A DNA stretch of 64,000 bases from Paenibacillus sambharensis (GTDB lineage Bacteria; Bacillota; Bacilli; Paenibacillales; Paenibacillaceae): contig NZ_QKRB01000046.1 in the NCBI RefSeq assembly GCF_003233845.1, forward strand, positions 124,001-188,000. The letters are read 5' to 3'. Every line of letters begins with the position of its first letter. Position 1 is the stretch's first letter. The notes under the pieces are model-generated. The model was not told where the DNA came from. It worked only from the letters and a program-made list of their open reading frames with translations, and made no database searches. This document shows, one piece after another, positions 51,856-60,316 of this stretch. The position numbers and the translations under genes are program-made.

Positions 51856-52377
51856 ATGTCTTCAGTCAAGGAACACCGGAACCAGGCGCCCGCCATTGTA
51901 CGCTGTATGATCATTACCGTGTCCGACACGAGAACACCCGATACCGATATAAGCGGGAGCACCATGAAAGAACTGCTGCATGCAGCAGGAGGATTTGAAA
52001 TTATCGGCTACCAGATTGTGAAGGACGAATATGCTTCCATTCAAGCGCTCATACGAGAAGCTGCCGACAGAGATGGCGTGGAAGCCATATTAATTAATGG
52101 CGGAACTGGTATCGCCAAACGCGATACAACATATGAAGCCGTTCGTGACGTGCTGGATAAGGAAATGCCCGGTTTTGGTGAAATATTCCGCTATCTCAGC
52201 TATGTTGAAGATATAGGTTCCGCTGCAATCCTTAGCCGGGCTGTAGCTGGCGTGTACAACGATACTGCTGTCTTCTCGATGCCGGGATCATCAGGAGCCG
52301 TCAAGCTGGCAATGGGGAAGATTGTCATCCCGGAGTTAAAACACGTTATGCGGGAGATTTATAAAGACCTCATCTGA
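51856..52377 (+). CDS. moaB: MoaB/MogA-type molybdopterin-binding protein
   Basis: A 173-residue protein with the molybdopterin-binding fold: MIITVSDTRTPDTDISGSTM, INGGTGIAKRDTTYEAVRDV, FGEIFRYLSYVEDIGSAAIL and FSMPGSSGAVKLAM. Family members adenylylate molybdopterin for molybdenum cofactor synthesis. It begins 21 bases after the second COG0523 gene with AAGGAGCC as ribosome site, so it is likely in that Zur-controlled unit. No other cofactor gene is near, which makes its presence here odd. Confidence 0.88.
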   Translation: MSSVKEHRNQAPAIVRCMIITVSDTRTPDTDISGSTMKELLHAAGGFEIIGYQIVKDEYASIQALIREAADRDGVEAILINGGTGIAKRDTTYEAVRDVLDKEMPGFGEIFRYLSYVEDIGSAAILSRAVAGVYNDTAVFSMPGSSGAVKLAMGKIVIPELKHVMREIYKDLI

Positions 52378-52380
52378 CAG

Positions 52381-52425
52381 GGGAGATCATTGAGCTGGTG
52401 TTCTTCGCCAGCCCAATTGTCTCCC
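52381..52425. terminator. Bidirectional terminator
   Basis: Long imperfect stem: GGGAGATCATTGAGCTGG pairs with CCAGCCCAATTGTCTCCC with a few mismatches, between moaB and the converging DoxX-like gene. Confidence 0.75.
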
Positions 52426-52429
52426 GTTC

Positions 52430-52876
52430 TTAATAGATTGCGAGCAGGATGGCCGCGATGAACACGACCTGAAGGATGCTGCGGATGAGCAGATTCGGCA
52501 CCGGGCGGCCTCCCAGCGTTAAGCCCTTCTTGGCGGCGTAGACATTGGCCGGGAACATGGCGACCAGCAGGATGATTAAGCAGATGCCCGCCGTACTAGA
52601 AACACCTGGGATCAAGATGCCGATCGCTCCGGCGATTTCCAGACACCCTGTTGCCGTCACGATCCAGCCCGGCTTCGGAAAGCCCGGAGGAACCATGCGG
52701 ATTAAGTCCGGCCGTCTCTTGCCCCAATGGGCAGAAGCGGCAAGCAGCAGCATGACAGCCACGGCTCCCTGAAGCGAAGTCTGCCAGCTGTCGAAGAACG
52801 ACAAGCCGAGATAACCAGTTAGACGAAACAACAGGAAGGAGGCCACAAGAGCCAGGAATGGCACCACGTTCATCAT
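52430..52876 (-). CDS. DoxX-like membrane protein
   Basis: A 148-residue protein with four hydrophobic segments, matching the DoxX-like family (MMLLAASAHWGKRRPDLIRM-type region, GCLEIAGAIGILIPG, LIRSILQVVFIAAILLA). Function of the family is poorly known; some members pair with thiosulfate or redox enzymes. Monocistronic. No link to the adjacent zinc genes is seen. Confidence 0.78.
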   Translation of the reverse strand: MMNVVPFLALVASFLLFRLTGYLGLSFFDSWQTSLQGAVAVMLLLAASAHWGKRRPDLIRMVPPGFPKPGWIVTATGCLEIAGAIGILIPGVSSTAGICLIILLVAMFPANVYAAKKGLTLGGRPVPNLLIRSILQVVFIAAILLAIY

Positions 52877-53005
52877 CTCCTTAGCAGGAAAATAAGATCA
52901 CCCGGTGGTCAACTTCAGCTAACATTGCAGACGTCTTCATGCTAGGTAGGGATATTTTATTCCCAAGGGAAACCGTTATGACTTAACAGATACAACCGCC
53001 ACGTT

Positions 53006-54085
53006 CTAACCCGCGATTCCCCGCTTGTCCGCTGTCCTCTCCAGCCCCTTCGGCTGATACACCTTACCGACAAACAGGTACCCGTAACGCAGCTTGTTGA
53101 GCGCCCATGACATGAGGACCGGTCCAATAACGCTTGCAGCAAACACCACCAGGACTGCGAGCAGAGCCGGAACAGCGGGCATACTGGACAGCACTACATA
53201 CCCGATACTCATGAAGTAGAAGTGCAGCAGATAGATGGAAAAGGAATAGTTGCTTACCGTCATAATGAGCTTAGGGACCTGCCGCACTTTGGAGAAGACG
53301 TGAAAGAAAAGACAGATCATACACGTGGAATACAGCAAAATATCAGGGCGCTTCGAGCTGATCATACCGATATTCCCGTAATAGGACACGGCTACGACCA
53401 GAGCAGCCAGGATTACGGCAGAGCTGTACAGCACACGCCGGTAACGGTCCAGTATCGCCAGGAAGGTCTCGTATTCTTTGCCGCAGTAATAAGCCATACA
53501 GAAGTAGAACAGCCAGCCGGGGAACGGAACCCAGAAGAAGGGGAACACGGCATCAGCTTCCGGCGTTACCACCCATGTAAAATAACTTAAATAAGCCTCC
53601 GTTACCAGGAAGGACACGGTCAGAACCCATTTGGGCGAGGCTTGTCGCAAGAAGGAATGCAAGAACTTATGCAGGATGTAGAATTGGAAGATGACCAGAA
53701 TGAAATAACCGATGAAATTCCCCAGCAGCACATTCTGCGCCAGCTTCTCTAGGTAAGCGCTGACCGTGAGGCCCGTTTCCGCTGCGCTCGCCATCATCAG
53801 CGCGTCCAGTGCCGCGATAAACAGGAACGGAATGAAGATCACTTGTCCGCGTCTCGCCAAGAACCCCTTCGGCACCCCGCCCGGGTAGGAACGAGCCAGC
53901 AGGAACTCGGAAATGAAGATGAACGCTGGCGTGCTGAACATCAGCAGTGTGCGGAATGAATCAATCGTATGCGAGATGCCCGCCAGCTGTTCGGCATGCA
54001 GCATCAGGACCAAGGAGAGAACATGGAGCAGAACAACACTCAGACAGGAAATGCAGCGGATTACGAAAATCTCTTTAATCGGCAT
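53006..54085 (-). CDS. Acyltransferase family 3 membrane protein
   Basis: A 359-residue protein with about ten helices. It has IRCISCLSVVLLHVLSLVLM at the N-terminus (the conserved RxxSxxxVxxxH pattern), STPAFIFISEFLLARSYPGG and SFSIYLLHFYFMSIGYVVL. Acyltransferase-3 proteins add acyl groups to surface polysaccharides or wall polymers. I chose the ATG at 54085 after GAGGAGCG; an open frame 49 codons longer has no ribosome site. Gene alone. Confidence 0.82.
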   Translation of the reverse strand: MPIKEIFVIRCISCLSVVLLHVLSLVLMLHAEQLAGISHTIDSFRTLLMFSTPAFIFISEFLLARSYPGGVPKGFLARRGQVIFIPFLFIAALDALMMASAAETGLTVSAYLEKLAQNVLLGNFIGYFILVIFQFYILHKFLHSFLRQASPKWVLTVSFLVTEAYLSYFTWVVTPEADAVFPFFWVPFPGWLFYFCMAYYCGKEYETFLAILDRYRRVLYSSAVILAALVVAVSYYGNIGMISSKRPDILLYSTCMICLFFHVFSKVRQVPKLIMTVSNYSFSIYLLHFYFMSIGYVVLSSMPAVPALLAVLVVFAASVIGPVLMSWALNKLRYGYLFVGKVYQPKGLERTADKRGIAG

Positions 54086-54215
54086 GAAGACGCTCCTCTT
54101 CTCATTCGGTGTAACCGGGGGAATAGGGGACGATGAGAGAGTCACTCGCCCCTCCTTAATAGTAACGCTAGTTCCTCCGAATTTCCAATACCATCCATAT
54201 AAGGGCAAAACAAAA

Positions 54216-54247
54216 AGCGATTGCCCCTTCATCAGGGGACAACCGCT
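54216..54247 (-). terminator. Strong terminator of the CopC-CopD operon
   Basis: AGCGATTG-CCCCT pairs with AGGGGACAACCGCT, followed on the minus strand by TTTTTGTTTTG. Confidence 0.8.
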
Positions 54248-54280
54248 ATTCGCCGCCCTCTCGGTGGCAAGGATACATTT

Positions 54281-54556
54281 CTACGTTTTTACATCAATGA
54301 AATAAACGATACCCACATAAAAGGCCGCAAAAAATAAAATGAAAAGATATCGTCTCACTTTCACTGCTGTCATTATACCCGTAACAAGACATATGAAGAG
54401 GAGCACCTTGCTGAATAAATAATAATAGATGAGCTCCGCGAACATATAATCATCATGACTGCTTTTATATAGATAGAGCGAGAAGATGATAGCACCAATA
54501 ACAAGATTAAGAATTAGAAAAGGCCACCAAGGCCGCCAAGCATTTTTGTTTACCAT
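54281..54556 (-). CDS. Small membrane protein at the end of the copCD operon
   Basis: A 91-residue protein with three hydrophobic segments (FLILNLVIGAIIFSLYLYK, LLFICLVTGIMTAV, LFILFFAAFYVGIVYFI). The ATG at 54556 has GAAGGAG at good spacing; an ATG at 54574 overlaps the copD stop. Unknown family. The position suggests a role with CopCD, but nothing in the sequence shows it. Confidence 0.65.
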   Translation of the reverse strand: MVNKNAWRPWWPFLILNLVIGAIIFSLYLYKSSHDDYMFAELIYYYLFSKVLLFICLVTGIMTAVKVRRYLFILFFAAFYVGIVYFIDVKT

Positions 54557-54570
54557 TGAGTCAGGCTCCT

Positions 54571-55674
54571 TCATATAATCGCAGTCATGACAGCCAGATA
54601 TCCCATAAGGATACTTACGATAAAGGCGGCAAAAGCTTTGCCAACCGCTTTCCGTTTCCCGGCAAGCCATACACCAAGCAGTAGACTCAAACACGCCACA
54701 GTGGACAGCACTATGCTGGTGAGGTTTACCGCAAGCTGAACCTGCATGTCAGGGAAGACCTCTCCCGGATAGAACCAGGTAAACAACGCCGAAGGTCCAA
54801 CATGCACTTCACTTTCCGTCAGCGTTTCTGCCAGATCATCTGGGGGTTCCTGCTGCCCCATATAGGCTGTTGTAACAAAAATCAGCAGCGCGAGCATCGA
54901 TTCCAGCTTGAGAATGGGAAGCGGATTGTAATCCGGCATGCGTCTGAGTTTTCTGCGTAGATAGACACTATTCACTCCAGCTACCGTAAGCAGCGGCACT
55001 ATCATGATGTGTTTAAGCAATAGGGCCTGCCCATAATCCAGCACCCATGCATTCCGGTAATTCGGAGCCAGATCGAACATCATCATGAAACCCGCAATCA
55101 GTGTTACGGAGAGGCATAGGAGCGACAATGGAGTCATCCAGCCTAGCCACTGCCGCCAGTTCTGCGAACGCAGGGTAAACCAGCCAATGACAAGCACAAT
55201 TCCAATCCATACTGTGACCGCCAGCAGATGAAAGGTATGCGACCAGAATCCGGGCATTCCTGAAACAGTTTTGGAATGACTCGCCCACCCTTGCGCACCA
55301 ACAATCAGGACAAGAATAGCCAGTTTGATATAAGGAACTTGCTGCGCATACTCGGGCTCGATCTTCATCAACAGCAAGGCATACAGCAGAATTCCAAGGA
55401 CTAGCGTCCACAGCCATCCATGCCCGATATCATAATCTCTAAGAACCCGGAATACTACGAAGTCAAGATCATAACCTAATTCGACCATAAAGAATATGAT
55501 TAGCTTTACTACCTGCGCGCCTGAACCTACTACAATCCCGATAATGGAAGCAGTCATGTATATCCTGGGAACAACAACGACAGGTTTGCGGTTATCAGGT
55601 ATTGCTTCGAGAATAAACGCACCGAAGAGAACGGACAAGCAAAGATACATTAGAGATTCCAGAACAACGTACAC
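54571..55674 (-). CDS. CopD-domain copper transport/resistance protein
   Basis: A 367-residue membrane protein with eight or more helices and the CopD domain (GQALLLKHIMIVPLLTVAGV, HTFHLLAVTVWIGIVLVIGW, WASHSKTVSGMPGFWSH). Family members move copper across the membrane with a CopC partner, as in YcnJ where the two are fused. The GTG start at 55674 lies just after the CopC stop. Three-gene operon with copC and a small membrane protein. Confidence 0.85.
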   Translation of the reverse strand: MYVVLESLMYLCLSVLFGAFILEAIPDNRKPVVVVPRIYMTASIIGIVVGSGAQVVKLIIFFMVELGYDLDFVVFRVLRDYDIGHGWLWTLVLGILLYALLLMKIEPEYAQQVPYIKLAILVLIVGAQGWASHSKTVSGMPGFWSHTFHLLAVTVWIGIVLVIGWFTLRSQNWRQWLGWMTPLSLLCLSVTLIAGFMMMFDLAPNYRNAWVLDYGQALLLKHIMIVPLLTVAGVNSVYLRRKLRRMPDYNPLPILKLESMLALLIFVTTAYMGQQEPPDDLAETLTESEVHVGPSALFTWFYPGEVFPDMQVQLAVNLTSIVLSTVACLSLLLGVWLAGKRKAVGKAFAAFIVSILMGYLAVMTAII

Positions 55675-55676
55675 CT

Positions 55677-56336
55677 TTAACCCTTGCCCCTTCCTCTAAT
55701 CCAAAGAATGACGCCCAAACCTGCTATGCATACAGCGGCCAAAACCACAATCAGCGTAGGATTGAGAAAATCGCGGTTCTCGTCAGGCTGACCCTGTGCA
55801 TTAGCCTGCTCCTCACCCAGCTCGTTCGAAGAATCCTCTGCTTGATCGGCAGTTTCAGTTCCATCTTCTGGACTTGGTGCCTGTTCATCTGTCCCGTCAG
55901 CAGAACTTGGTGTCTGTTCACCGCTTGAATCTGCCGGAGATTCAGGATTCTCTGGATTTTCAGGATTCTCAGCTTCAGTCAGCTGAACGCTAAATGGGAT
56001 TTCACCCTTAATGGGGTGCCCATCCTCTCCAACAATTTTCCACTCGATCTTATAGCTGCCAGACGGCAGCGCCTCACTAAGTGTACCCGACATAACGGTC
56101 CCTTCAACGCTGACTTCCTGGAGCGGAATCTTCTCGTTGTGTTCACCCAGCAGATCGAATGAGCTTAAATCTTCTATCTTGGTATTGAAGACCATCTCGA
56201 TTGTTGAAAGCTCGGTCTGCACCGTCTCCCCGCTCGCGGGTACGGATGACTTTATCCCAGTATGAGCATCTGCTGTTACTGGCAGGATGATACAGGCCAA
56301 GAACAACAGCAGCATTGAATTCAGAAACCTCTTCAC
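55677..56336 (-). CDS. CopC-domain copper-binding protein, membrane-anchored
   Basis: A 219-residue exported protein. The signal peptide ends TADAHTG, so the mature protein starts at the copper-ligand His, as in CopC. The CopC domain follows (SSVPASGETVQTELSTIEMV, WKIVGEDGHPIKGEIPFSV), then an acidic Pro/Ser/Glu linker (ENPENPESPADSSGEQ..) and a C-terminal membrane helix (LIVVLAAVCIAGLGVILWI). Start is uncertain: a GTG at 56336 has GAAAGGG upstream; an ATG at 56360 abuts a tandem repeat. First gene of the operon. Confidence 0.83.
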   Translation of the reverse strand: MKRFLNSMLLLFLACIILPVTADAHTGIKSSVPASGETVQTELSTIEMVFNTKIEDLSSFDLLGEHNEKIPLQEVSVEGTVMSGTLSEALPSGSYKIEWKIVGEDGHPIKGEIPFSVQLTEAENPENPENPESPADSSGEQTPSSADGTDEQAPSPEDGTETADQAEDSSNELGEEQANAQGQPDENRDFLNPTLIVVLAAVCIAGLGVILWIRGRGKG

Positions 56337-56360
56337 ATCAACCAACCCTTTCTTAATCAT

Positions 56361-56393
56361 ACACATACATACACATACATACACATACATACA
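56361..56393. repeat. 10-bp microsatellite in the copC leader
   Basis: ACACATACAT occurs three times in tandem plus a partial copy, directly upstream of the copC coding region. Change in copy number would alter the leader and any upstream start. Confidence 0.8.
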
Positions 56394-56713
56394 GATTAAC
56401 ATATTTCGTGTGCTAATCCCTCTGCGTATAGTGACCCACATACTGGAAGCTAGCTTCTCGGTGCCCATAACATGATGGACACGCCGATTATACATATAGA
56501 TGCTCCTATCAGGTCATGACAAATAACAATAATGCGATTAACACGCTCCCCCTACCTCCCTAACAAGATCTCATCATTTAATGGTTGACCCGTCTCAGGC
56601 GGCATAGAAAAACCCCTCCCGGCTAGGCAGTGTCCGTAACCTTCATCATAACATGAGGTTCATTTACACTGTATACCGTGAGGGGATGACATGTTTCGTA
56701 TTCTTGAACTATA

Positions 56714-58006
56714 TTACAGCTTATAAGCCTTCATCGCCTTACGCAGCTCCTTGAAGCTTGGGCGCTTGCCGTACATCAGGACGCCGGTACGGTAGATGCG
56801 TGCCGACAGCCAGCCGAACAGGAAGATCGAACCGAACAGAATGCCGATCGACAGCAGCACTTCCCACAGCGCAGGATCGGATAGGCCGATCCGCAGAAAC
56901 ATGATGAATGGCGAGAAGAACGGGATGAACGATGAAACTTCAATGAACGTTGCATTCGGTGTCGTCATACCGAAGATTGCAATGTAGAAGCCGGCCAGTG
57001 AGAGGAACGTAATCGGCATAACCGCCTGACCCAGGTCCTCTGTACGGCTGACGATCGAGCCTACTGCCGCGAACAGTGTGGCATACAGGAAGTAACCCGC
57101 GAAGTAGAAGATTACCGCATAGACTAGAAGCATGGGATCAATAGCTGACAGGTCAATATTCATCTCGCTGAGCATTTCGCTGTTATGCGGCAGGCCCAGG
57201 TTGATCAGGAAGACGACAACGTAGACGCCAATCTGGATCAGACCTACAAGCAGCATGCCGATGATTTTACCGAACATCTGAGTCAGCGGCGACACGCTGG
57301 TTACCAGCACTTCCATAACACGCGAGCTCTTCTCGGCTGTAATTTCACTGGCAATGAGCTGACCGGAAATCATGACGCCCATGAACAGAACAATGATCAG
57401 GGCATAGACCAGACCCATCGCAAGGCCGCGCTCTTCTGGTGTCTTGCCGTCTCCGACTGACCCGGCTCCTCCCGTTGCCGAGATCTGTACGGTGCTCACA
57501 TCAACCGGTGCAAACAGCATCTCACGCTGGGCATCGGTCAGCTTAGCATCCTGCAGGACCATCTCCATCTTGATCTGGTTCAGACCTGCGGACACAGCGC
57601 CCGACATCGAATCAAGCAGCTCCTCCGACTTGATGACTACACTAGGGAATGCGGAACCTTCCGGCTGTACGAAGTCCAGATAGCCTTCGATTTCACCTGC
57701 TTCCATTGCATCCTTCAGCGCCTTCTCGTTGGCTTCCGCTGAACCGGCATCCGGGTAGCTGACAAGCTTGATGTCACTGTTCTCCTGCGTGTCAAAATAG
57801 TCCTTCAATTCTGCGCTTACCTGCGGAACATTGGATTCAATAAACCCCAGCTTGTCGACCTCATCCGAAGAAAATTGCGAAATGATATACGGAAGATTCA
57901 CAACGATACTTAGAATAATAGCAATAACGAGCGTCGTAATAACGAACGATTTGGCACGGACCTTATTGCCCAGTGTGAAAGCTACGACATTCTTGAAATT
58001 ACTCAA
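56714..58006 (-). CDS. ABC-2 type transporter permease (NatB/YhaP-like)
   Basis: A 430-residue membrane protein: one N-terminal helix (SFVITTLVIAIILSIVVNLP), a large extracellular domain, then five or six helices with EITAEKSSRVMEVLVTSVSP, a hallmark of this permease class. NatAB-type transporters export Na+ or peptides. I chose the TTG at 58006 because it overlaps the ATPase stop, has TGAGAAG upstream and yields MSNFKNVVAFTLGNKVR; an ATG at 58039 is deep within the ATPase gene. Confidence 0.85.
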   Translation of the reverse strand: MSNFKNVVAFTLGNKVRAKSFVITTLVIAIILSIVVNLPYIISQFSSDEVDKLGFIESNVPQVSAELKDYFDTQENSDIKLVSYPDAGSAEANEKALKDAMEAGEIEGYLDFVQPEGSAFPSVVIKSEELLDSMSGAVSAGLNQIKMEMVLQDAKLTDAQREMLFAPVDVSTVQISATGGAGSVGDGKTPEERGLAMGLVYALIIVLFMGVMISGQLIASEITAEKSSRVMEVLVTSVSPLTQMFGKIIGMLLVGLIQIGVYVVVFLINLGLPHNSEMLSEMNIDLSAIDPMLLVYAVIFYFAGYFLYATLFAAVGSIVSRTEDLGQAVMPITFLSLAGFYIAIFGMTTPNATFIEVSSFIPFFSPFIMFLRIGLSDPALWEVLLSIGILFGSIFLFGWLSARIYRTGVLMYGKRPSFKELRKAMKAYKL

Positions 58007-58901
58007 TCTTCTCACCCACCGATCGGATAAATATTTCATTCAGCGTTGGTTCCTTTACTTCAAAGCGGGTAACCTCGCCCTGCGACATCGCATGGGCCAA
58101 AATCCCTTGTGCGGCGCCGGCATTGTCGATCTTCACTTCGAAGCCGTTCTCGTGCTGGATGACCTGCTTTACACCCGGAAGCTTATCCAGTCCTGTCAGT
58201 GTTCCGTCGATGCCAACCATGACGCGCTCCTTCGGGAACTGCTTCTTGATTTCCTTGATATTGCCCTGCAAAACAGGATTGGAACGGTGCAAAATCGTAA
58301 TATTGCGGCACAGCTCCTCGACATGCTCCATGCGGTGCGTGGAGAACAGGATCGTTTTCCCCGCATCCCTCAGCTCCTTGACCGTCGTCTTGAGCAGCTC
58401 CACATTAACCGGATCAAGTCCGCTGAACGCTTCGTCGAGAATCAGGATTTGCGGTTCATGTATGACAGCGGCGATGAATTGGATTTTCTGCTGGTTGCCC
58501 TTCGATAGCTCCTCGACCTTCTTGTCGTAGTACTCCGGCACATTGAACTTCTCCAGCCATACCTTCAGGTTGCGGTCAGCCGTCTTGCGGTCAACGCCTC
58601 TCAGCTGCGCCAGGTAGATAATCTGATCCTTGATCTTGACCTTCGGGTACAGGCCGCGCTCTTCCGGCAGATAGCCCATGTTGCGGAGCTGGTCCTTGCT
58701 GTATGGCTTGCCGTTATAGCGAATGCTTCCCCCATCCGGATAAATAAGTCCGAGTACCATCCGCATCGTTGTCGTCTTGCCTGCGCCGTTGGCGCCGAGC
58801 AGCCCGTAAATCTCGCCTTGCCCTACCTCCAGGCTGATGCCATTAACGGCTGTGTGTTCCCCGTACTGCTTCACTACCTTGTCAACTACTAGAGGATTCA
58901 T
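57999..58901 (-). CDS. ABC transporter ATP-binding protein (NatA/YhaQ-like)
   Basis: A 300-residue ATPase: Walker A GANGAGKTTT, signature ELSKGNQQKI, Walker B ILILDEAFSGLDPV, switch His FSTHRMEHVEEL. C-terminal DUF4162-type domain ends TLNEIFIRSVGEKIE. Pairs with the overlapping NatB-like permease. Starts 13 bases after the preceding ATPase gene, so the NatAB-like genes may extend the GntR-controlled operon. Confidence 0.9.
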   Translation of the reverse strand: MNPLVVDKVVKQYGEHTAVNGISLEVGQGEIYGLLGANGAGKTTTMRMVLGLIYPDGGSIRYNGKPYSKDQLRNMGYLPEERGLYPKVKIKDQIIYLAQLRGVDRKTADRNLKVWLEKFNVPEYYDKKVEELSKGNQQKIQFIAAVIHEPQILILDEAFSGLDPVNVELLKTTVKELRDAGKTILFSTHRMEHVEELCRNITILHRSNPVLQGNIKEIKKQFPKERVMVGIDGTLTGLDKLPGVKQVIQHENGFEVKIDNAGAAQGILAHAMSQGEVTRFEVKEPTLNEIFIRSVGEKIE

Positions 58902-58914
58902 GTTCGTTCTCCTT

Positions 58915-59838
58915 TCATGAGTGCCGCGTCAGCAGCCTTTGTCGATCTACCAGTAATTCGAGTATGTCATCCAGCTCCAGCGCCTGCTTGCCCGCCGCTG
59001 TTATGCCATGCTGTCTAAGCCATTCCTCTGCTTCCACGGCCTTGTCCGTGGTGATCTTCACCATACCCGTCATTCGCTCCAGGCTCTGCTTGCCGGGCAT
59101 AGCCTCAATCCGAATGTCCGCTCTTGCTGCCAGCTCCTGCTCGGAGAAGAAGTAGCCGAGCCAGCTGCTTAACAGCTCATCCTTCTCATATACGCCGAGC
59201 ACACGCCCTTGAACAAGAAATACGATATAATCCGCGAGACGTTTCACTTCTTCAATAATGTGCGTGGACAGCAGAATAGTGCGATCTCCGTCATCCATGT
59301 AACGGTGAAGCAGCTCGATCATCTGCTTCCAGGCCAGCGGGTCGAGACCGGAGGATGGCTCATCCAGGATAAGCAGCTCAGGATTATGCGCCAGCACAAC
59401 CGCAAGATCGAATTTGCGCCGCATCCCCTTCGACATCTTGCCAAGCTTCATAGAAGGATCAATCTCGAATATTCGCAGCAGCTCCTGGTACCGGTTCACA
59501 TCCCACCCGCTGTACCACTGGCTGACGAAACCCGCCTTCTCCGAAGCCCGGAAGCCCCGTTCATGGGATAGTGATTCTTCCTGCAGATACCCGATCCGCT
59601 GGCGGAGCGCCGTATCGCTGCTGCTGCCGGGCTCAACACGCTCGCCGAGCAGCTCAATCTCTCCCTCATCCGGCTTCGTCACATCCAAGATCATGCGAAA
59701 TGTCGTGCTTTTCCCCGATCCGTTCGGTCCAACAATGGCCGTTACACAGCCGCGCGGTACTTCAAGATCAATCGGTCCCAGCTGAAAATGCGGCCGCTTC
59801 AGCTTCACACCGCTCAGCCTTACAGCTGTATCTGTCAC
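58915..59838 (-). CDS. ABC transporter ATP-binding protein of a YtrABC-like operon
   Basis: A 307-residue ATPase: Walker A GPNGSGKSTT, signature MSKGMRRKFD, Walker B LLILDEPSSGLDPL, switch His LSTHIIEEVKRLADYI. Third gene after a permease and a GntR regulator, an arrangement like the B. subtilis ytr operon, which responds to cell-wall antibiotics. It probably drives the permease at 60317-61042. Confidence 0.88.
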   Translation of the reverse strand: MTDTAVRLSGVKLKRPHFQLGPIDLEVPRGCVTAIVGPNGSGKSTTFRMILDVTKPDEGEIELLGERVEPGSSSDTALRQRIGYLQEESLSHERGFRASEKAGFVSQWYSGWDVNRYQELLRIFEIDPSMKLGKMSKGMRRKFDLAVVLAHNPELLILDEPSSGLDPLAWKQMIELLHRYMDDGDRTILLSTHIIEEVKRLADYIVFLVQGRVLGVYEKDELLSSWLGYFFSEQELAARADIRIEAMPGKQSLERMTGMVKITTDKAVEAEEWLRQHGITAAGKQALELDDILELLVDRQRLLTRHS

Positions 59839-59886
59839 TTATGCTCCCCTCCTTAGTGTCGCCAGGTTCCAGGTTAACGCTAATAC

Positions 59887-60303
59887 TTATTCTGGCGGAC
59901 TATGACTCTTCTGTTCAGCCGAGAACCGCTCCTTAACCACCTGCTCGAACAGCCTGCGCAGTTCTTCCTCGTCGCATTGAACCCGCCTGCCAGCATCAAC
60001 TGCTTCCTCCAGCGCCTTCACCACACTATCCAGCCGGTGGCGGTCTCTCTCCTGCTCTCCGACCTTGGCCACGAAGGTGCCTGTACCCTGACGCGTACGG
60101 AGCAGACCTTCGTTCTCCAGATCCTGATACACTCTGCGGATTGTGATGACGCTGCATTTTACCTGCTGGGAAAACTCTCGTATGGAAGGAAGCAGTGTGC
60201 CTTCGGCCAGCTGTCCGCTAACAATCAATGCCCGCAGCTGTACTTTGATCTGATGGTATAGCGGTTCTGCACTCTGCTCATTGATCTGGACCGGAATCCA
60301 CAC
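59887..60303 (-). CDS. GntR-family regulator, YtrA subfamily
   Basis: A 138-residue short GntR regulator: helix-turn-helix PLYHQIKVQLRALIVSGQLA, LLPSIREFSQQVKCSVITIR and the wing LRTRQGTGTFVAKV. A short helical tail instead of a ligand domain places it in the YtrA group, which repress ABC-transporter operons. A TGTGTATA-tctt-TATACACA palindrome upstream of the operon is its likely operator. Located between the permease and ATPase genes. Confidence 0.9.
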   Translation of the reverse strand: MWIPVQINEQSAEPLYHQIKVQLRALIVSGQLAEGTLLPSIREFSQQVKCSVITIRRVYQDLENEGLLRTRQGTGTFVAKVGEQERDRHRLDSVVKALEEAVDAGRRVQCDEEELRRLFEQVVKERFSAEQKSHSPPE

Positions 60304-60316
60304 GGCTTCACCTTCT

